Origin: Chlorobaculum thiosulfatiphilum
GTDB taxonomy: Bacteria; Bacteroidota; Chlorobiia; Chlorobiales; Chlorobiaceae
Reading direction: 5' to 3'
Length of the DNA: 64,000 nt
Assembly: GCF_006265165.1 (NCBI RefSeq)
Contig: NZ_VDCH01000003.1
Span: 1 to 64,000, forward strand
The notes under the pieces were generated by a model, which saw only the letters and a program-made list of their open reading frames with translations, did not search any database and was not told the DNA's origin. A program made the translations under genes and the position numbers. Each line of letters begins with the position of its first letter. The first letter of the stretch is position 1. This document shows positions 37,879-46,583 of the stretch, piece by piece.

Positions 37879-38355
37879 ATGCAGAAATGGCTGGCCAGAA
37901 TTTTCGGGAGCGCCTTCGGCATCGGATACGTGCCGTTTGCTCCGGGCACCTTCGCCAGCGGAGCCGCTGCGCTTCTTTACCTTTATGTGCCCGCGATTCG
38001 TGAGTTGCCCTTGCTCGCGTTGCTGATCGTGCTTTCGACGGTGATCGGTGTCTGGGCAAGCGGGGTGATGGAGAAGGAGTATGGCGAAGATCCGTCGCAG
38101 GCGGTGATCGACGAGGTGGCGGGTCAGTGGATTTCGCTGCTCTTCATCCCGTTTTCGCCGCTCACGGTTTTATTGTCCTTCATCCTCTTCCGGCTCTTCG
38201 ACGTGCTCAAGCCCGGTCCGGTTGATCGTGCCCAAAATCTCCCCGGCGGCTGGGGCATCATGACCGACGACGTGCTGGCCGGCATTTTCGCCAACCTCTC
38301 GCTCCGGCTCGTGCTGCTCGCGCTGCCGATGCTGCCGTTCGGCGTGGCGGTGTAG
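37879..38355 (+). CDS. pgpA: Phosphatidylglycerophosphatase A
   Basis: A 158-residue protein with 'GIGYVPFAPGTFASGAAALLY' (the GxGyxPxAPGTxGS signature) and 'DPSQAVIDEVAGQWISLLF' (the DD/E..VG metal site). It removes phosphate from phosphatidylglycerol phosphate made by PgsA. ATG 37879 lies four bases after the pgsA stop. Its last residues and stop codon (GTGTAG) fall inside a GTAGGGGC repeat, so the natural C-terminus may have been altered by repeat insertion. Confidence 0.93.
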   Translation: MQKWLARIFGSAFGIGYVPFAPGTFASGAAALLYLYVPAIRELPLLALLIVLSTVIGVWASGVMEKEYGEDPSQAVIDEVAGQWISLLFIPFSPLTVLLSFILFRLFDVLKPGPVDRAQNLPGGWGIMTDDVLAGIFANLSLRLVLLALPMLPFGVAV

Positions 38356-38469
38356 GGGCGGCCCTTGCGGCCGCCCGGATTCCGGAGCTGTAGGGGCGAA
38401 CCTGTGTGTTCGCCCTTGCGGAAATGTCACAGTATTTCAGAAAAGGGCAACCGCAAGGGTTGCCCCTAC
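38352..38469. repeat. Cluster of three GTAGGGGC fold-back units downstream of dxs and pgpA
   Basis: Units: GTAGGGGCGGCCCTTGCGGC (runs 38352-38376), GTAGGGGCGAACCTGTGTGT (38390-38415), and an inverted GGGCAACCGCAAGGGTTGCC (38445-38469). Each has its own small stem, and the outer ones can pair across the cluster. It separates the convergent pgpA and dxs genes. A matching element lies on the other side of dxs. Confidence 0.75.
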
Positions 38470-38492
38470 AGAAGAATCACCATTATGCCTCA

Positions 38493-38519
38493 GACCGATC
38501 CGTCCGATCTGTCTGATTA
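38493..38519 (-). repeat. 9-bp-period GTCC repeat at the 3' end of dxs
   Basis: GACCGATCC, GTCCGATCT, GTCTGATTA in 9-base steps, 17 bases beyond the dxs stop on the minus strand. Confidence 0.5.
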
Positions 38520-38535
38520 TTCCCTACACCGTGCT

Positions 38536-40470
38536 TTACCCCTTGTTCCCGTAAAACTCCAGAATTTTGCTTGCCAGCGTTCCGGCGTCGAGGCCGACTT
38601 CGCGGTAGAGTTCAGCCATGCTGCCGTGGGTGACGAAGTCGTCCGGGAGGCCGAACGACATGCACTTCACGCCGGGGTGGGCGTGGCTCAGGTAGCTCGT
38701 CACGCTGCTGCCGAAGCCGCCGATGATACTGTTCTCCTCGATGGTGACGATGTGCGAGCAGCGCGATGCGGCCAGGTCGATCATCTCCATGTCGAGCGGC
38801 TTGATGAAGCGCATGTCGCACACCAGCGGATCGAGACCCGCCGCATCGAGCAGTGCGGCGGTTTCGAGCGCCCGCGCGCTCATCGTGCCAATGCCGAGCA
38901 GCGCGACCGATTTGCCGTCCCGCAAGATTCGCCCTTTGCCAACCGGAACCGGCGTGAACTCCTTGTGCAGCACTGCGCCGCTACCGCTGCCTCGCGGGTA
39001 GCGGATGGCGACCGGGCCGTTGATTTCGTAGAGCGCCGTGTAGAGCATGTCGCGCAACTCCTGCTCGTCGCCGGGGGCCATCACCACCAGGTTCGGCACG
39101 GCGTTCAGGAACGAGAGGTCGAACGCTCCGTGATGGGTCGGGCCGTCTTCGCCGACGAGGCCCGCGCGGTCGATGGCGAAAATTACGTGCAGGTTTTGCA
39201 GCGCGACGTCGTGGATGAGCTGGTCGTAAGCGCGTTGCAAAAAGGTCGAGTAGATCGCGAACACCGGCTTGAAGCCGCCGCAAGCCATTCCCGCCGCGAA
39301 GGTGACGGCATGTTGCTCGGCGATGCCCACGTCAAAGAAGCGCGACGGAATGGCTTGCTGGAACAGGTCGAGCGAGGTGCCGCTCGGCATGGCGGCGGTG
39401 ATGGCCGTGATGGTCGGGTCTTTCAGCGCCAGCTCCACCAGCGCTTCGCCGAACACCTCCTGATACTTCGGTTTGGCGGGCTTGCCGGGGGCGTTGATAT
39501 TCTTGCCGGTCTCGATGTCGAAGCCGCCCGCGCTGGCGTGCCACTTGGGCTGGTTGTCCTCGGCGGGCTTGAAACCCTTGCCTTTCGTCGTGATGACGTG
39601 CAAGAGCTTCGGGTGGTGGAGCTGCCGCATTTCGCGGAGCGCCTTGGTGAGCTGCTCCATGTTGTGGCCGTCGATGGGGCCGAAGTAGCGGAAACCGAGC
39701 GCCTCGAAGTACGCGCCGGGCGTTAAGGCGGCCTTGATGCCGTCCTCGATGCGGTGCACCGCCTGCTTGGCCGTTTCGCCGAGATCGTTGTTCAGCAAGG
39801 AGATACTGTCCCAGACGAACTTGCGCAAGCGGTTGTAGGTTTTGTTCAGGGTGAGGTTGACCAGGTAGTCCTTCAGGCCGCCGGTGCTTGGCGAAATGGC
39901 CATCTGGTTGTCGTTCAGGATGACCAGCACGTCCGATTTCGTATCGCCGAGGTGGTTCATCGCCTCGAAGGCCATGCCGCCGGTGAGGCTGCCGTCGCCG
40001 ATGATCGCCACCACCTTCTCCTTTCGCCCCGCCAGGTCTCGCGCCGCCGCAAGGCCCGCCGCCGCCGAGATCGAGGTCGAGGCGTGGCCGGTGTCGAAGG
40101 CGTCGTGCGGACTTTCGCTGCGCTTCGGGAAGCCCGCCAGTCCGTGGTAGCGGCGATTGGTCTCCATCTGCGCGAGCCGTCCGGTGAGAATTTTGTGCAC
40201 GTAGGCCTGATGGCCCACATCCCAGACGATCCGGTCGGTCGGGCTGTTATAGACGTAGTGCAGCGCCACGGTCAGCTCCACGACGCCGAGGCTCGAACCG
40301 AAGTGTCCGCCATTCTGCGAGACCAGCTCGATCACCTTTTTCCGGCACTCCGCGGCCACCTGTTCGAGTTCGTGCAAATTCAGCTTCTTGAGGTCGGCGG
40401 GGGAGTGGATGGACGAAAGCAGCGGATAGGCCTGCGGCACAGTGGCCGGAGTCGAGACAAGGTCTGCCAT
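38536..40470 (-). CDS. dxs: 1-deoxy-D-xylulose-5-phosphate synthase
   Basis: A 644-residue thiamine-diphosphate enzyme. 'GHFGSSLGVVELTVALHYV' and 'WDVGHQAYVHKILTGR' come first. The ThDP motif 'GDGSLTGGMAFEAMNHLG' to 'LNDNQMAIS' follows, with the transketolase Glu in FFDVGIAEQHAVTFAAGMA and 'DRAGLVGEDGPTHHGAFDLSF'. It condenses pyruvate and glyceraldehyde-3-phosphate, the first step of the isoprenoid pathway needed for carotenoids, quinones and the bacteriochlorophyll tail. It stands alone, with GTAGGGGC fold-backs on both sides. Confidence 0.96.
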   Translation of the reverse strand: MADLVSTPATVPQAYPLLSSIHSPADLKKLNLHELEQVAAECRKKVIELVSQNGGHFGSSLGVVELTVALHYVYNSPTDRIVWDVGHQAYVHKILTGRLAQMETNRRYHGLAGFPKRSESPHDAFDTGHASTSISAAAGLAAARDLAGRKEKVVAIIGDGSLTGGMAFEAMNHLGDTKSDVLVILNDNQMAISPSTGGLKDYLVNLTLNKTYNRLRKFVWDSISLLNNDLGETAKQAVHRIEDGIKAALTPGAYFEALGFRYFGPIDGHNMEQLTKALREMRQLHHPKLLHVITTKGKGFKPAEDNQPKWHASAGGFDIETGKNINAPGKPAKPKYQEVFGEALVELALKDPTITAITAAMPSGTSLDLFQQAIPSRFFDVGIAEQHAVTFAAGMACGGFKPVFAIYSTFLQRAYDQLIHDVALQNLHVIFAIDRAGLVGEDGPTHHGAFDLSFLNAVPNLVVMAPGDEQELRDMLYTALYEINGPVAIRYPRGSGSGAVLHKEFTPVPVGKGRILRDGKSVALLGIGTMSARALETAALLDAAGLDPLVCDMRFIKPLDMEMIDLAASRCSHIVTIEENSIIGGFGSSVTSYLSHAHPGVKCMSFGLPDDFVTHGSMAELYREVGLDAGTLASKILEFYGNKG

Positions 40471-40627
40471 GGCTTCAGGGAAGTGATGTTCAGGTGAAAA
40501 TACTTGTGTTCTTCTAACCTCCTGTATCAGCCCACGGTTCCGGGCGGGAGTAGCTGATTATATGAGGTTATCGCTATTCATCGAAATCGGAATCCGGATC
40601 GGGGGACGGTTCGTGATAAATTTTTCC

Positions 40628-40717
40628 GTAGGGGCAATCCCTTGCGGTTGCCCGGCTATCAACACGGTTTCGGGTTCATCCGTACCGTAACAGGGTAACC
40701 GCAAGGGTTACCCCTAC
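40628..40717. repeat. GTAGGGGC fold-back (90 bp) upstream of dxs
   Basis: The left arm GTAGGGGCAATCCCTTGCGG (40628-40653) and a near-exact inverse right arm (40693-40717) surround 39 bases. The two arms differ at four positions. There is no ORF. It lies in the 308-base gap between yjbQ and dxs; no other gene is visible in that gap. Confidence 0.75.
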
Positions 40718-40778
40718 AAAGACATTGCATCATTTCACGCATGATCGAAATGATTGTCCATATCGATTCCGATCCCGA

Positions 40779-41204
40779 TTATTCACCCTGGATGTGCACC
40801 AGCACCTCGCGCTTCGGGCGGGGGCCGTCGAGTTCAATGAAGAAGATCGACTGCCACTCGCCGAGCATGAGCTGGCCCTCGGAGAACGGAATCGTTTCCG
40901 AGCTGTTCATGAAAAGTCCCAGCAGGTGCGAGTGGGCGTTGTCGCGGCCATCAATCGTTTCGATGTTGTGCAGCCAGTCGCCGTCCTTGGGGATGAAGCG
41001 CTTGAGCCAGGTGGCCATGTCCTGCATGAGCCGCTCCTCGCGCTCGTTGATGTTGAGGCAGGCGGTGGTGTGGCGGCTGAGCAGCGTGAGGGTGCCCTGT
41101 TGCAGGCCCGACTCTTCGAGCGCCGAACGCACCTCGGCGGTGATGTCGATGATGTCGATTGGCCGGGTGGTCTGACAGGCGATGGTGGTGATATGGTAGT
41201 TCAT
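40779..41204 (-). CDS. YjbQ/UPF0047-family protein
   Basis: A 141-residue single-domain protein. Typical blocks are 'LLSRHTTACLNINEREERLMQDMATWL', 'DNAHSHLLGLFMNSSETIPFSEGQLMLGEWQSIFFIELDGPR'. Conserved His residues may bind metal. E. coli YjbQ has weak thiamine-phosphate-synthase activity, but the physiological role is open. It is separated from the GH13 gene by 48 bases on the same strand, so the two may be co-transcribed. Confidence 0.88.
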   Translation of the reverse strand: MNYHITTIACQTTRPIDIIDITAEVRSALEESGLQQGTLTLLSRHTTACLNINEREERLMQDMATWLKRFIPKDGDWLHNIETIDGRDNAHSHLLGLFMNSSETIPFSEGQLMLGEWQSIFFIELDGPRPKREVLVHIQGE

Positions 41205-41252
41205 GGATGCGCGTTCGAAAATGGGATGGTGGAAAACGCCGGTTGGGCCGCG

Positions 41253-42701
41253 TTAGCTGGTTTTGGCTATGAGCAGCACCCCCTCGTGAGGCGCGAGGCG
41301 AATGCTGAGGGACGAAGCGGCGAGTTGGCGTTCATGGGGACGCTCCGGGAAACGGGTCGAAAAAGCGGTGAGTTCGGAATCTTCCAGCCCGGCGAGCGCC
41401 GGATGGTTGACGCGCGTGTCGATGCCGGTGGCCGAGAAGTTGGCCAGAATGAAGGCATGGACGCCCGGAATCGTGCGGCAGTAGCCGAAACAGAGCGACT
41501 GGCCGTTGGTGTTCAGTTCGAGCCACTCGGTATGGCCCTCCTGAAACACTGTTTCGCGGTGGAATTCGAAGAGCTGGAGGTACAGGTGCAGAAGCGCTTT
41601 GTGTGACGGCTCTTTCGAGTGGCGGATGAGCTGCACGGGGATTTTTTTCTTCAGGCCAAACAGTTGACCCTGGTGCAGCAGGTTCATGCCGGGCGAGGTG
41701 AGCATCACCAGCGCCGCGACGGCGTGGTTCGGGCCGAAGCGCTCCGAGGCGCGAACTTCGTCGTGGTTTTCGATGAACCGGCACAGCTTTTCCTGGTAGT
41801 TCCAGTCGGCGAGCAGGTGGCCCTTGAGCTTCGCCACATTGACCGGCGACGCGCCGAGATAGTCGTAAAATGGCTTGTCGTAGGTGAAATCGAACCCCAT
41901 CTGCTGCAACTCCCACTCGCGGTTCCAGTACGATTCGGCCAGAAAGAGGAACTCCGGATGCTTCTTCCGGATCGCCTGGATCGCTTTCGGCCAGAACTCC
42001 TCGGTCATTTTTCCGGCCAGATTTTCCCAGGTGGTGTTGAATACATCCTTCAAAATCAGCATGGCTACATCACATCTTACGCCATCGCACAGGTCGCTGA
42101 TGTGCGAAAGATTGTGAATCATCATCTCGTGCGTGGCCGGATTGGCGTAGTTGATCTGTAACGTGTCGCTCCACGGCGGGAAGTACGGGTCTTTGCCGTG
42201 CGCCAGGTATTTGCCTCTGGTGTACTCGAAGCAGGATGACGGGTCATGGCACTGCTCGTGCTTCGAAACGGTGACGAAAAATTCGGGATGCTCCGGCAGC
42301 CAGCGGTTGTCGAGCGCCATGTGGTTCGGCACGAAATCGAGCATCAGCTTGACGCCCATGCCGGCAAGGCGCTGGCGGAACGCCACGAGCGCCTCGTGGC
42401 CGCCGATGGTTTCGCTGACCTCGTAGGCGGGGATGGAGTAGGGCGAGCTGACGATGTCCTCGGGTTGCAGATCCTTGAGGTGATCGAGCAGTTCCGGGCG
42501 TCCCTGGTGCGACGCCGCAATGGCCGCGCTGAAGCGGCTCGGCCTCCACACGCCCATGAGCCAGACATGGGTGAACTTGCCGTCGAGCAGTATCTGCAAC
42601 TCCTCATCGGGCACCGCTTCAAGGGTGACAGGATGGCCAAGCCTCGCCGAAATATCTTTCAGCCAGACTCGCGTATTGATTTCGTAAACAAGAGGAAACA
42701 T
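41253..42701 (-). CDS. GH13 alpha-amylase-family enzyme
   Basis: A 482-residue protein with no signal peptide, so cytoplasmic. GH13 regions are all present: DFVPNH (122-127), GVRCDVAM with the nucleophile Asp211, FLAES with acid/base Glu256, and ENHDE with the stabilising Asp314. A short C-terminal beta domain follows (FILANFSATGI...). Green sulfur bacteria store glycogen, so a role in maltodextrin or glycogen turnover is plausible. The exact specificity is not readable. Confidence 0.87.
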   Translation of the reverse strand: MFPLVYEINTRVWLKDISARLGHPVTLEAVPDEELQILLDGKFTHVWLMGVWRPSRFSAAIAASHQGRPELLDHLKDLQPEDIVSSPYSIPAYEVSETIGGHEALVAFRQRLAGMGVKLMLDFVPNHMALDNRWLPEHPEFFVTVSKHEQCHDPSSCFEYTRGKYLAHGKDPYFPPWSDTLQINYANPATHEMMIHNLSHISDLCDGVRCDVAMLILKDVFNTTWENLAGKMTEEFWPKAIQAIRKKHPEFLFLAESYWNREWELQQMGFDFTYDKPFYDYLGASPVNVAKLKGHLLADWNYQEKLCRFIENHDEVRASERFGPNHAVAALVMLTSPGMNLLHQGQLFGLKKKIPVQLIRHSKEPSHKALLHLYLQLFEFHRETVFQEGHTEWLELNTNGQSLCFGYCRTIPGVHAFILANFSATGIDTRVNHPALAGLEDSELTAFSTRFPERPHERQLAASSLSIRLAPHEGVLLIAKTS

Positions 42702-42942
42702 GCCTGTACCAGTTGAGCGGAGGCGGCCAGTGTCGTGGCCGGAAATTTTGGATGCCTAATATAGCAAGGAAAACCAAAAAGATAGGGGGCGATGGGATGT
42801 TTTACGGTTTCCTGAAATAGGCAGCGTGCAACTCTGGGGCGGATGGCGCCGTTGAGATAGCCAAAAGGCAGCGCAGTATTCCGGCAACATGTTCAGCAGG
42901 CGGCGGGCCTGATCCGCGGAAACCAAGACAGGAGAACACATC

Positions 42943-43284
42943 ATGACACAGCTCGAAAACAAGCATTGCGTGCCCTGCGAAGGGGCGGAAGCTCCAATGG
43001 CCCAGGATGAGCTTGAGCGGCAACTTTCCTACCTTCCGGAGTGGAAAGTGATTGATGATTCCGGAACCCCGAAGTTGGTCAGGGTTTTCAGTTTCAAGGA
43101 TTTCAAGGATGCGCTCGACTTCACCGTCAGGGTAGGCCAGCTTGCCGAATCCGAGGGGCACCATCCGGCGCTCCTGACCGAATGGGGCAAAGTGACCGTT
43201 TCGTGGTGGACGCACACCATCGGCGGCATCCACCTGAACGACGTTATCATGGCGTCGAAGACCGAAAAGCTGGTTTTAGGATGA
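42943..43284 (+). CDS. phhB: 4a-hydroxytetrahydrobiopterin dehydratase
   Basis: A 113-residue protein. '[42 protein letters not shown]' and '[21 protein letters not shown]' contain the conserved His pair and His/Trp of the dehydratase active site. CAGGAG precedes ATG 42943. It recycles pterin cofactor in animals and some bacteria. No aromatic amino-acid hydroxylase is adjacent, so its role may be in a pterin or molybdopterin context. The preceding 240 bases hold no gene. Confidence 0.92.
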   Translation: MTQLENKHCVPCEGAEAPMAQDELERQLSYLPEWKVIDDSGTPKLVRVFSFKDFKDALDFTVRVGQLAESEGHHPALLTEWGKVTVSWWTHTIGGIHLNDVIMASKTEKLVLG

Positions 43285-43468
43285 GGGGGGAGGCTGGTTA
43301 CTGTGTTGGCTCCGGCAGCCCTTTTCAACGATGTCAATACGCTCACGACTCTTTTTCAGGCTACCCTTGTAATTGCAACCCGGATGTGCGAAATTCTCCT
43401 GAGCTTTGTGATGGCTTGCCGTGTCCCGGTCGGGAGCGCGAGCCGCTAACCTGTAATTTTCAGAAGCT

Positions 43469-45712
43469 TTGACAGATTTTCTCCGGGAACTCAACGACGT
43501 CCAGCGTGAGGCCGTCCTCGCTACCGAAGGCCCCGTGATGGTGCTTGCGGGCGCGGGTTCGGGCAAGACGCGAGTCATCACCTTCCGCATCGCGCACCTC
43601 ATCCGCAACCAACGGGTTTCGCCGCAAAACATCCTCGCACTGACGTTTACCAACAAGGCGGCGGGCGAGATGCGCCACCGCATCGACGGCATCCTCGAAC
43701 AGGGCAGCTCATCCAGCCTCTGGATCGGCACCTTCCACTCCGTCTTCGCACGGCTGCTTCGCAGCTACATCCACCTGATCGGCTACGACCGCAACTTCTC
43801 GATCTTCGACGCCGACGACAGCAAGAGCCTCGTCAAGCAGTGCATGAAGGAGCTGAACCTGTCGCCCGAAACGCTGCCGGTGAACCTGGTGCACTCGACC
43901 ATCAGCAAGTCGAAAAACAACTTCGTGCTGCCGCCGGAGTTTCATCGCAAAGCCATCGACGACCAGTACCAGAAAATTGCGCTGGTCTATGAGCGCTACG
44001 TGCAGCGGCTGCGCGAGAACAACGCGCTCGACTTCGACGACCTGCTCATCAAGCCCATCGAGCTGTTCACCGAGCATCCGCAAGTGCTTGAGCAGTTGCA
44101 GGAGTACTTCCGCTACCTGCTCATCGACGAGTACCAGGACACCAACCGGGTGCAGTACCTCGTGGCGAAGATGATCGCCGCCAAACACCGCAATATTTTC
44201 GTCGTGGGCGACGACGCGCAGTCGATCTACTCGTGGCGCGGGGCGGACATCTCCAACATGCTCAACTTCAACGACGATTACGGCGACGCGCAGCTCTTCA
44301 AGCTGGTCGATAACTACCGCAGCACCAAGACGATTTTGCAGGCGGCCAACAACGTCATCAGCCGCAACCAGCGCCAGATCAAAAAGGAGCTGGTGGCCAA
44401 CGCGGGCACGGGCGAGCCGATCACGCTCATCGAGGCGTACAACGAGCGGCGCGAGGCCGAAAAGGTGGGCGACTGCATCCGCTCGATCCGCCTCGCCAAC
44501 GGGGCCGAGTACCGCGCCTTCGCGATCTTCTACCGCACCAACGCCCAGTCGCGCGTGATCGAGGACGTGATGCGCCAGAACCGCATTCCCTACAAGATTT
44601 TCGGCAGCGTGTCGTTCTACAAGCGCAAGGAGATCAAGGACGCCGTGGCCTACATGCGGCTCGTCCTGAACGACCGCGACAGCGAGTCGCTCCTGCGGGT
44701 GATCAACTTTCCGCCGCGCAAGATCGGCGACGTGAGCATCAACAAGTTGAAGGAGTTCGCCGAGGAGCAGAACATTTCGCTCTACGACGCGGTGCGCCGC
44801 GCGGGCGAGGGTGGATTCCAGGCGCGGCTTGTTGGCGCGCTCACGCAGTTCGCGAGCCTCATCGAGGCGATGCGCAGGCAGGCCGAGGAGGGCACAGCCT
44901 ACGACGTGCTCTCGATGCTCTACGATACGACCGGCCTGCTCTCGCTGCTGAAGGAGGAGAACACCCCGGAGTCGCTCGCCCGGCACGAGAACCTGCAAGA
45001 GCTGCTTTCCATGACGCGGGACTTCGCCGACCACAACCCCTCGTCGGCCACGCTCGGCGACTTCCTCTCGACCATCTCGCTCGCCTCGGACTACGACGAA
45101 ACGCAGGAGTCGGACAATTACGTCTCGCTCATGACCGTGCACGCGGCGAAGGGACTCGAATTCCCGGTGGTGTTCGTTACCGGTATGGAGGAGAAGCTCT
45201 TTCCGCTCAACAGCTACGAGCCAAGCGAGGTGGAGGAGGAGCGGCGGCTCTTTTACGTGGCGATCACCCGCGCCCGCGAAAAGCTCTTCCTGTCGTGGGC
45301 GCAGAGCCGCTACATGTACGGCCAGCCGCAGATGTGTCTGCGCTCGACCTTCATCAACGAAATTGACCCCGACATCATCGTCACGGAAGGGGGCCGCAAG
45401 CTCTCCGAGAGTCCGAAAAAGGTTGCCGCAACAGCCATGGCCGGACGTCCGGTCTTCGGCTCCTCGCTCAGGCCGCAGCCCGGAAGCCCGTCAGCCAAAG
45501 TGCCGACCGTCAAGCCCGCCGGATCGGCAGCCCCCACCGGCGCGGCCAAAAGCGCGTATCGCGTCGGCACGAAAGTACAACACGCCATTTTTGGCCCCGG
45601 CACGGTGCTCGAAGTGCAGGGCAGCGGCGCGAAGCAGAAGGTGAAAATCAACTTCCGCACCGCCGGAGAAAAAACGCTGATGGTGCAGTACGCCAATTTG
45701 AAAGTGGTGTGA
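43469..45712 (+). CDS. pcrA: UvrD/PcrA-type ATP-dependent DNA helicase
   Basis: A 747-residue SF1A helicase. 'LRELNDVQREAVLATEGPVMVLAGAGSGKT' gives the Q motif and Walker A (about 27-34). Later motifs include DEYQDTN, GDDAQSIYSWRGAD, VDNYRSTKTIL, VMTVHAAKGLEFPVVF and YVAITRARE. The C-terminus (about 690-747: VGTKVQHAIFGPGTVLEVQG) is the PcrA Tudor-like domain that contacts RNA polymerase. TTG 43469 is the only reasonable start before the Q motif. It acts in repair and clearing of nucleoprotein. Confidence 0.94.
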   Translation: MTDFLRELNDVQREAVLATEGPVMVLAGAGSGKTRVITFRIAHLIRNQRVSPQNILALTFTNKAAGEMRHRIDGILEQGSSSSLWIGTFHSVFARLLRSYIHLIGYDRNFSIFDADDSKSLVKQCMKELNLSPETLPVNLVHSTISKSKNNFVLPPEFHRKAIDDQYQKIALVYERYVQRLRENNALDFDDLLIKPIELFTEHPQVLEQLQEYFRYLLIDEYQDTNRVQYLVAKMIAAKHRNIFVVGDDAQSIYSWRGADISNMLNFNDDYGDAQLFKLVDNYRSTKTILQAANNVISRNQRQIKKELVANAGTGEPITLIEAYNERREAEKVGDCIRSIRLANGAEYRAFAIFYRTNAQSRVIEDVMRQNRIPYKIFGSVSFYKRKEIKDAVAYMRLVLNDRDSESLLRVINFPPRKIGDVSINKLKEFAEEQNISLYDAVRRAGEGGFQARLVGALTQFASLIEAMRRQAEEGTAYDVLSMLYDTTGLLSLLKEENTPESLARHENLQELLSMTRDFADHNPSSATLGDFLSTISLASDYDETQESDNYVSLMTVHAAKGLEFPVVFVTGMEEKLFPLNSYEPSEVEEERRLFYVAITRAREKLFLSWAQSRYMYGQPQMCLRSTFINEIDPDIIVTEGGRKLSESPKKVAATAMAGRPVFGSSLRPQPGSPSAKVPTVKPAGSAAPTGAAKSAYRVGTKVQHAIFGPGTVLEVQGSGAKQKVKINFRTAGEKTLMVQYANLKVV

Positions 45713-45728
45713 ATGAAGCTGTCTGACT

Positions 45729-45820
45729 GGATGCTTCGCTTCGCTCAGCATGACAGAAGCGCGGCATCCGGAATTCCTCCCGGCTTCTCCTCCGTCCACC
45801 GCGTCCACGTCGTCCACACT
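45729..45820. repeat. Composite of a GCTTCGCTCAGCATGACA repeat and a 9-bp-period GTCC repeat
   Basis: GGATGCTTCGCTTCGCTCAG (from 45729) is followed by ATGACA, then GTCCACCGC, GTCCACGTC, GTCCACACT (45794-45820) in 9-base steps. It fills the gap between the convergent helicase and restriction genes. Confidence 0.6.
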
Positions 45821-45842
45821 GCACCGAACCTGCGCCAAAAAG

Positions 45843-46583
45843 CTACCCGCGCCCAGCCGAGGAGTTGAAGCGCACGAGCTTCGCCCAGTCGATCGCGCCG
45901 TTTTCGTTGCAGTACTCTTTGCCGAACTCTAGCGTGAAGCGGTTGAGCATCTGCGCGTAGGATTGCTGGAACTCCTCGTTTTTTCCCTGCGCCTTGTGGC
46001 CAAGCGGTTCGATAATGTTGGTGTAAAGCTCCGCTTCTCCCGAAATGAACGCCCAGAAATCCTGCCCGCAATATTTGAAATAGTCGCCCTTGTCGGGATT
46101 TCTGTCTCGCCCGTAACAGCATCCATTGACCGCTATCACCTGTATTCCGGAATTGCTGGTGCGAAGCGTTTTGTGTGCGGTCCTGAAATCCCCGATCATC
46201 TTTTTGATTTGACTGCTGTTTCCCCAGTTCGGGCCGGATTTGATGTTGACGATGTAACGGCAGCCATCACGGTCGAATTCGAGATCGATGCCCGGAATGC
46301 CCGATTTCCTGCCGTTGAAAACTATCGCATTGATAAAAATGGCGAGTCCTTCGAGCCAGTCTCCAAAAACGGTCTCCTCGTTCGAGGAAATATGCGCATC
46401 GACCAGTCCGCGCACGATCTGCTCGGCGGTCTGCATGTGCTTGGCCTTGAACAGGTAAGGGTTCTTCCGTTTCAGTACTGTCGAAAGGCGCAGGCTGTCG
46501 AGGCTGGCGATTCTTTTCTGGTGAAAGAGGCCGATGTTTTCTTCAACGTAGTTCGATACGTCGCCGAGGTTCAGTTGGGGCAT
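45843..46583 (-). CDS. Type II restriction endonuclease, PmeII-like
   Basis: A 246-residue protein if it starts at MPQLNLGDVSNYVEE (ATG 46583), which overlaps the methyltransferase stop by 41 bases. 'LKRKNPYLFKAK' and 'SGIPGIDLEFDRDGCRYIVNIKSGPNWGNSSQ' (98-125) match the PmeII-type family. Asp100 and Lys115 fit a PD-(D/E)xK nuclease core. It should cut DNA that its partner has not methylated. The recognition site cannot be derived from sequence alone. The family name is from memory of related proteins. Confidence 0.78.
   Translation of the reverse strand: MPQLNLGDVSNYVEENIGLFHQKRIASLDSLRLSTVLKRKNPYLFKAKHMQTAEQIVRGLVDAHISSNEETVFGDWLEGLAIFINAIVFNGRKSGIPGIDLEFDRDGCRYIVNIKSGPNWGNSSQIKKMIGDFRTAHKTLRTSNSGIQVIAVNGCCYGRDRNPDKGDYFKYCGQDFWAFISGEAELYTNIIEPLGHKAQGKNEEFQQSYAQMLNRFTLEFGKEYCNENGAIDWAKLVRFNSSAGRG

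Noticed and set aside
43303-43452. Short GTG-started frame between the pterin dehydratase and helicase
   Set aside because: About 48 residues, no ribosome-binding site and no family; likely chance.
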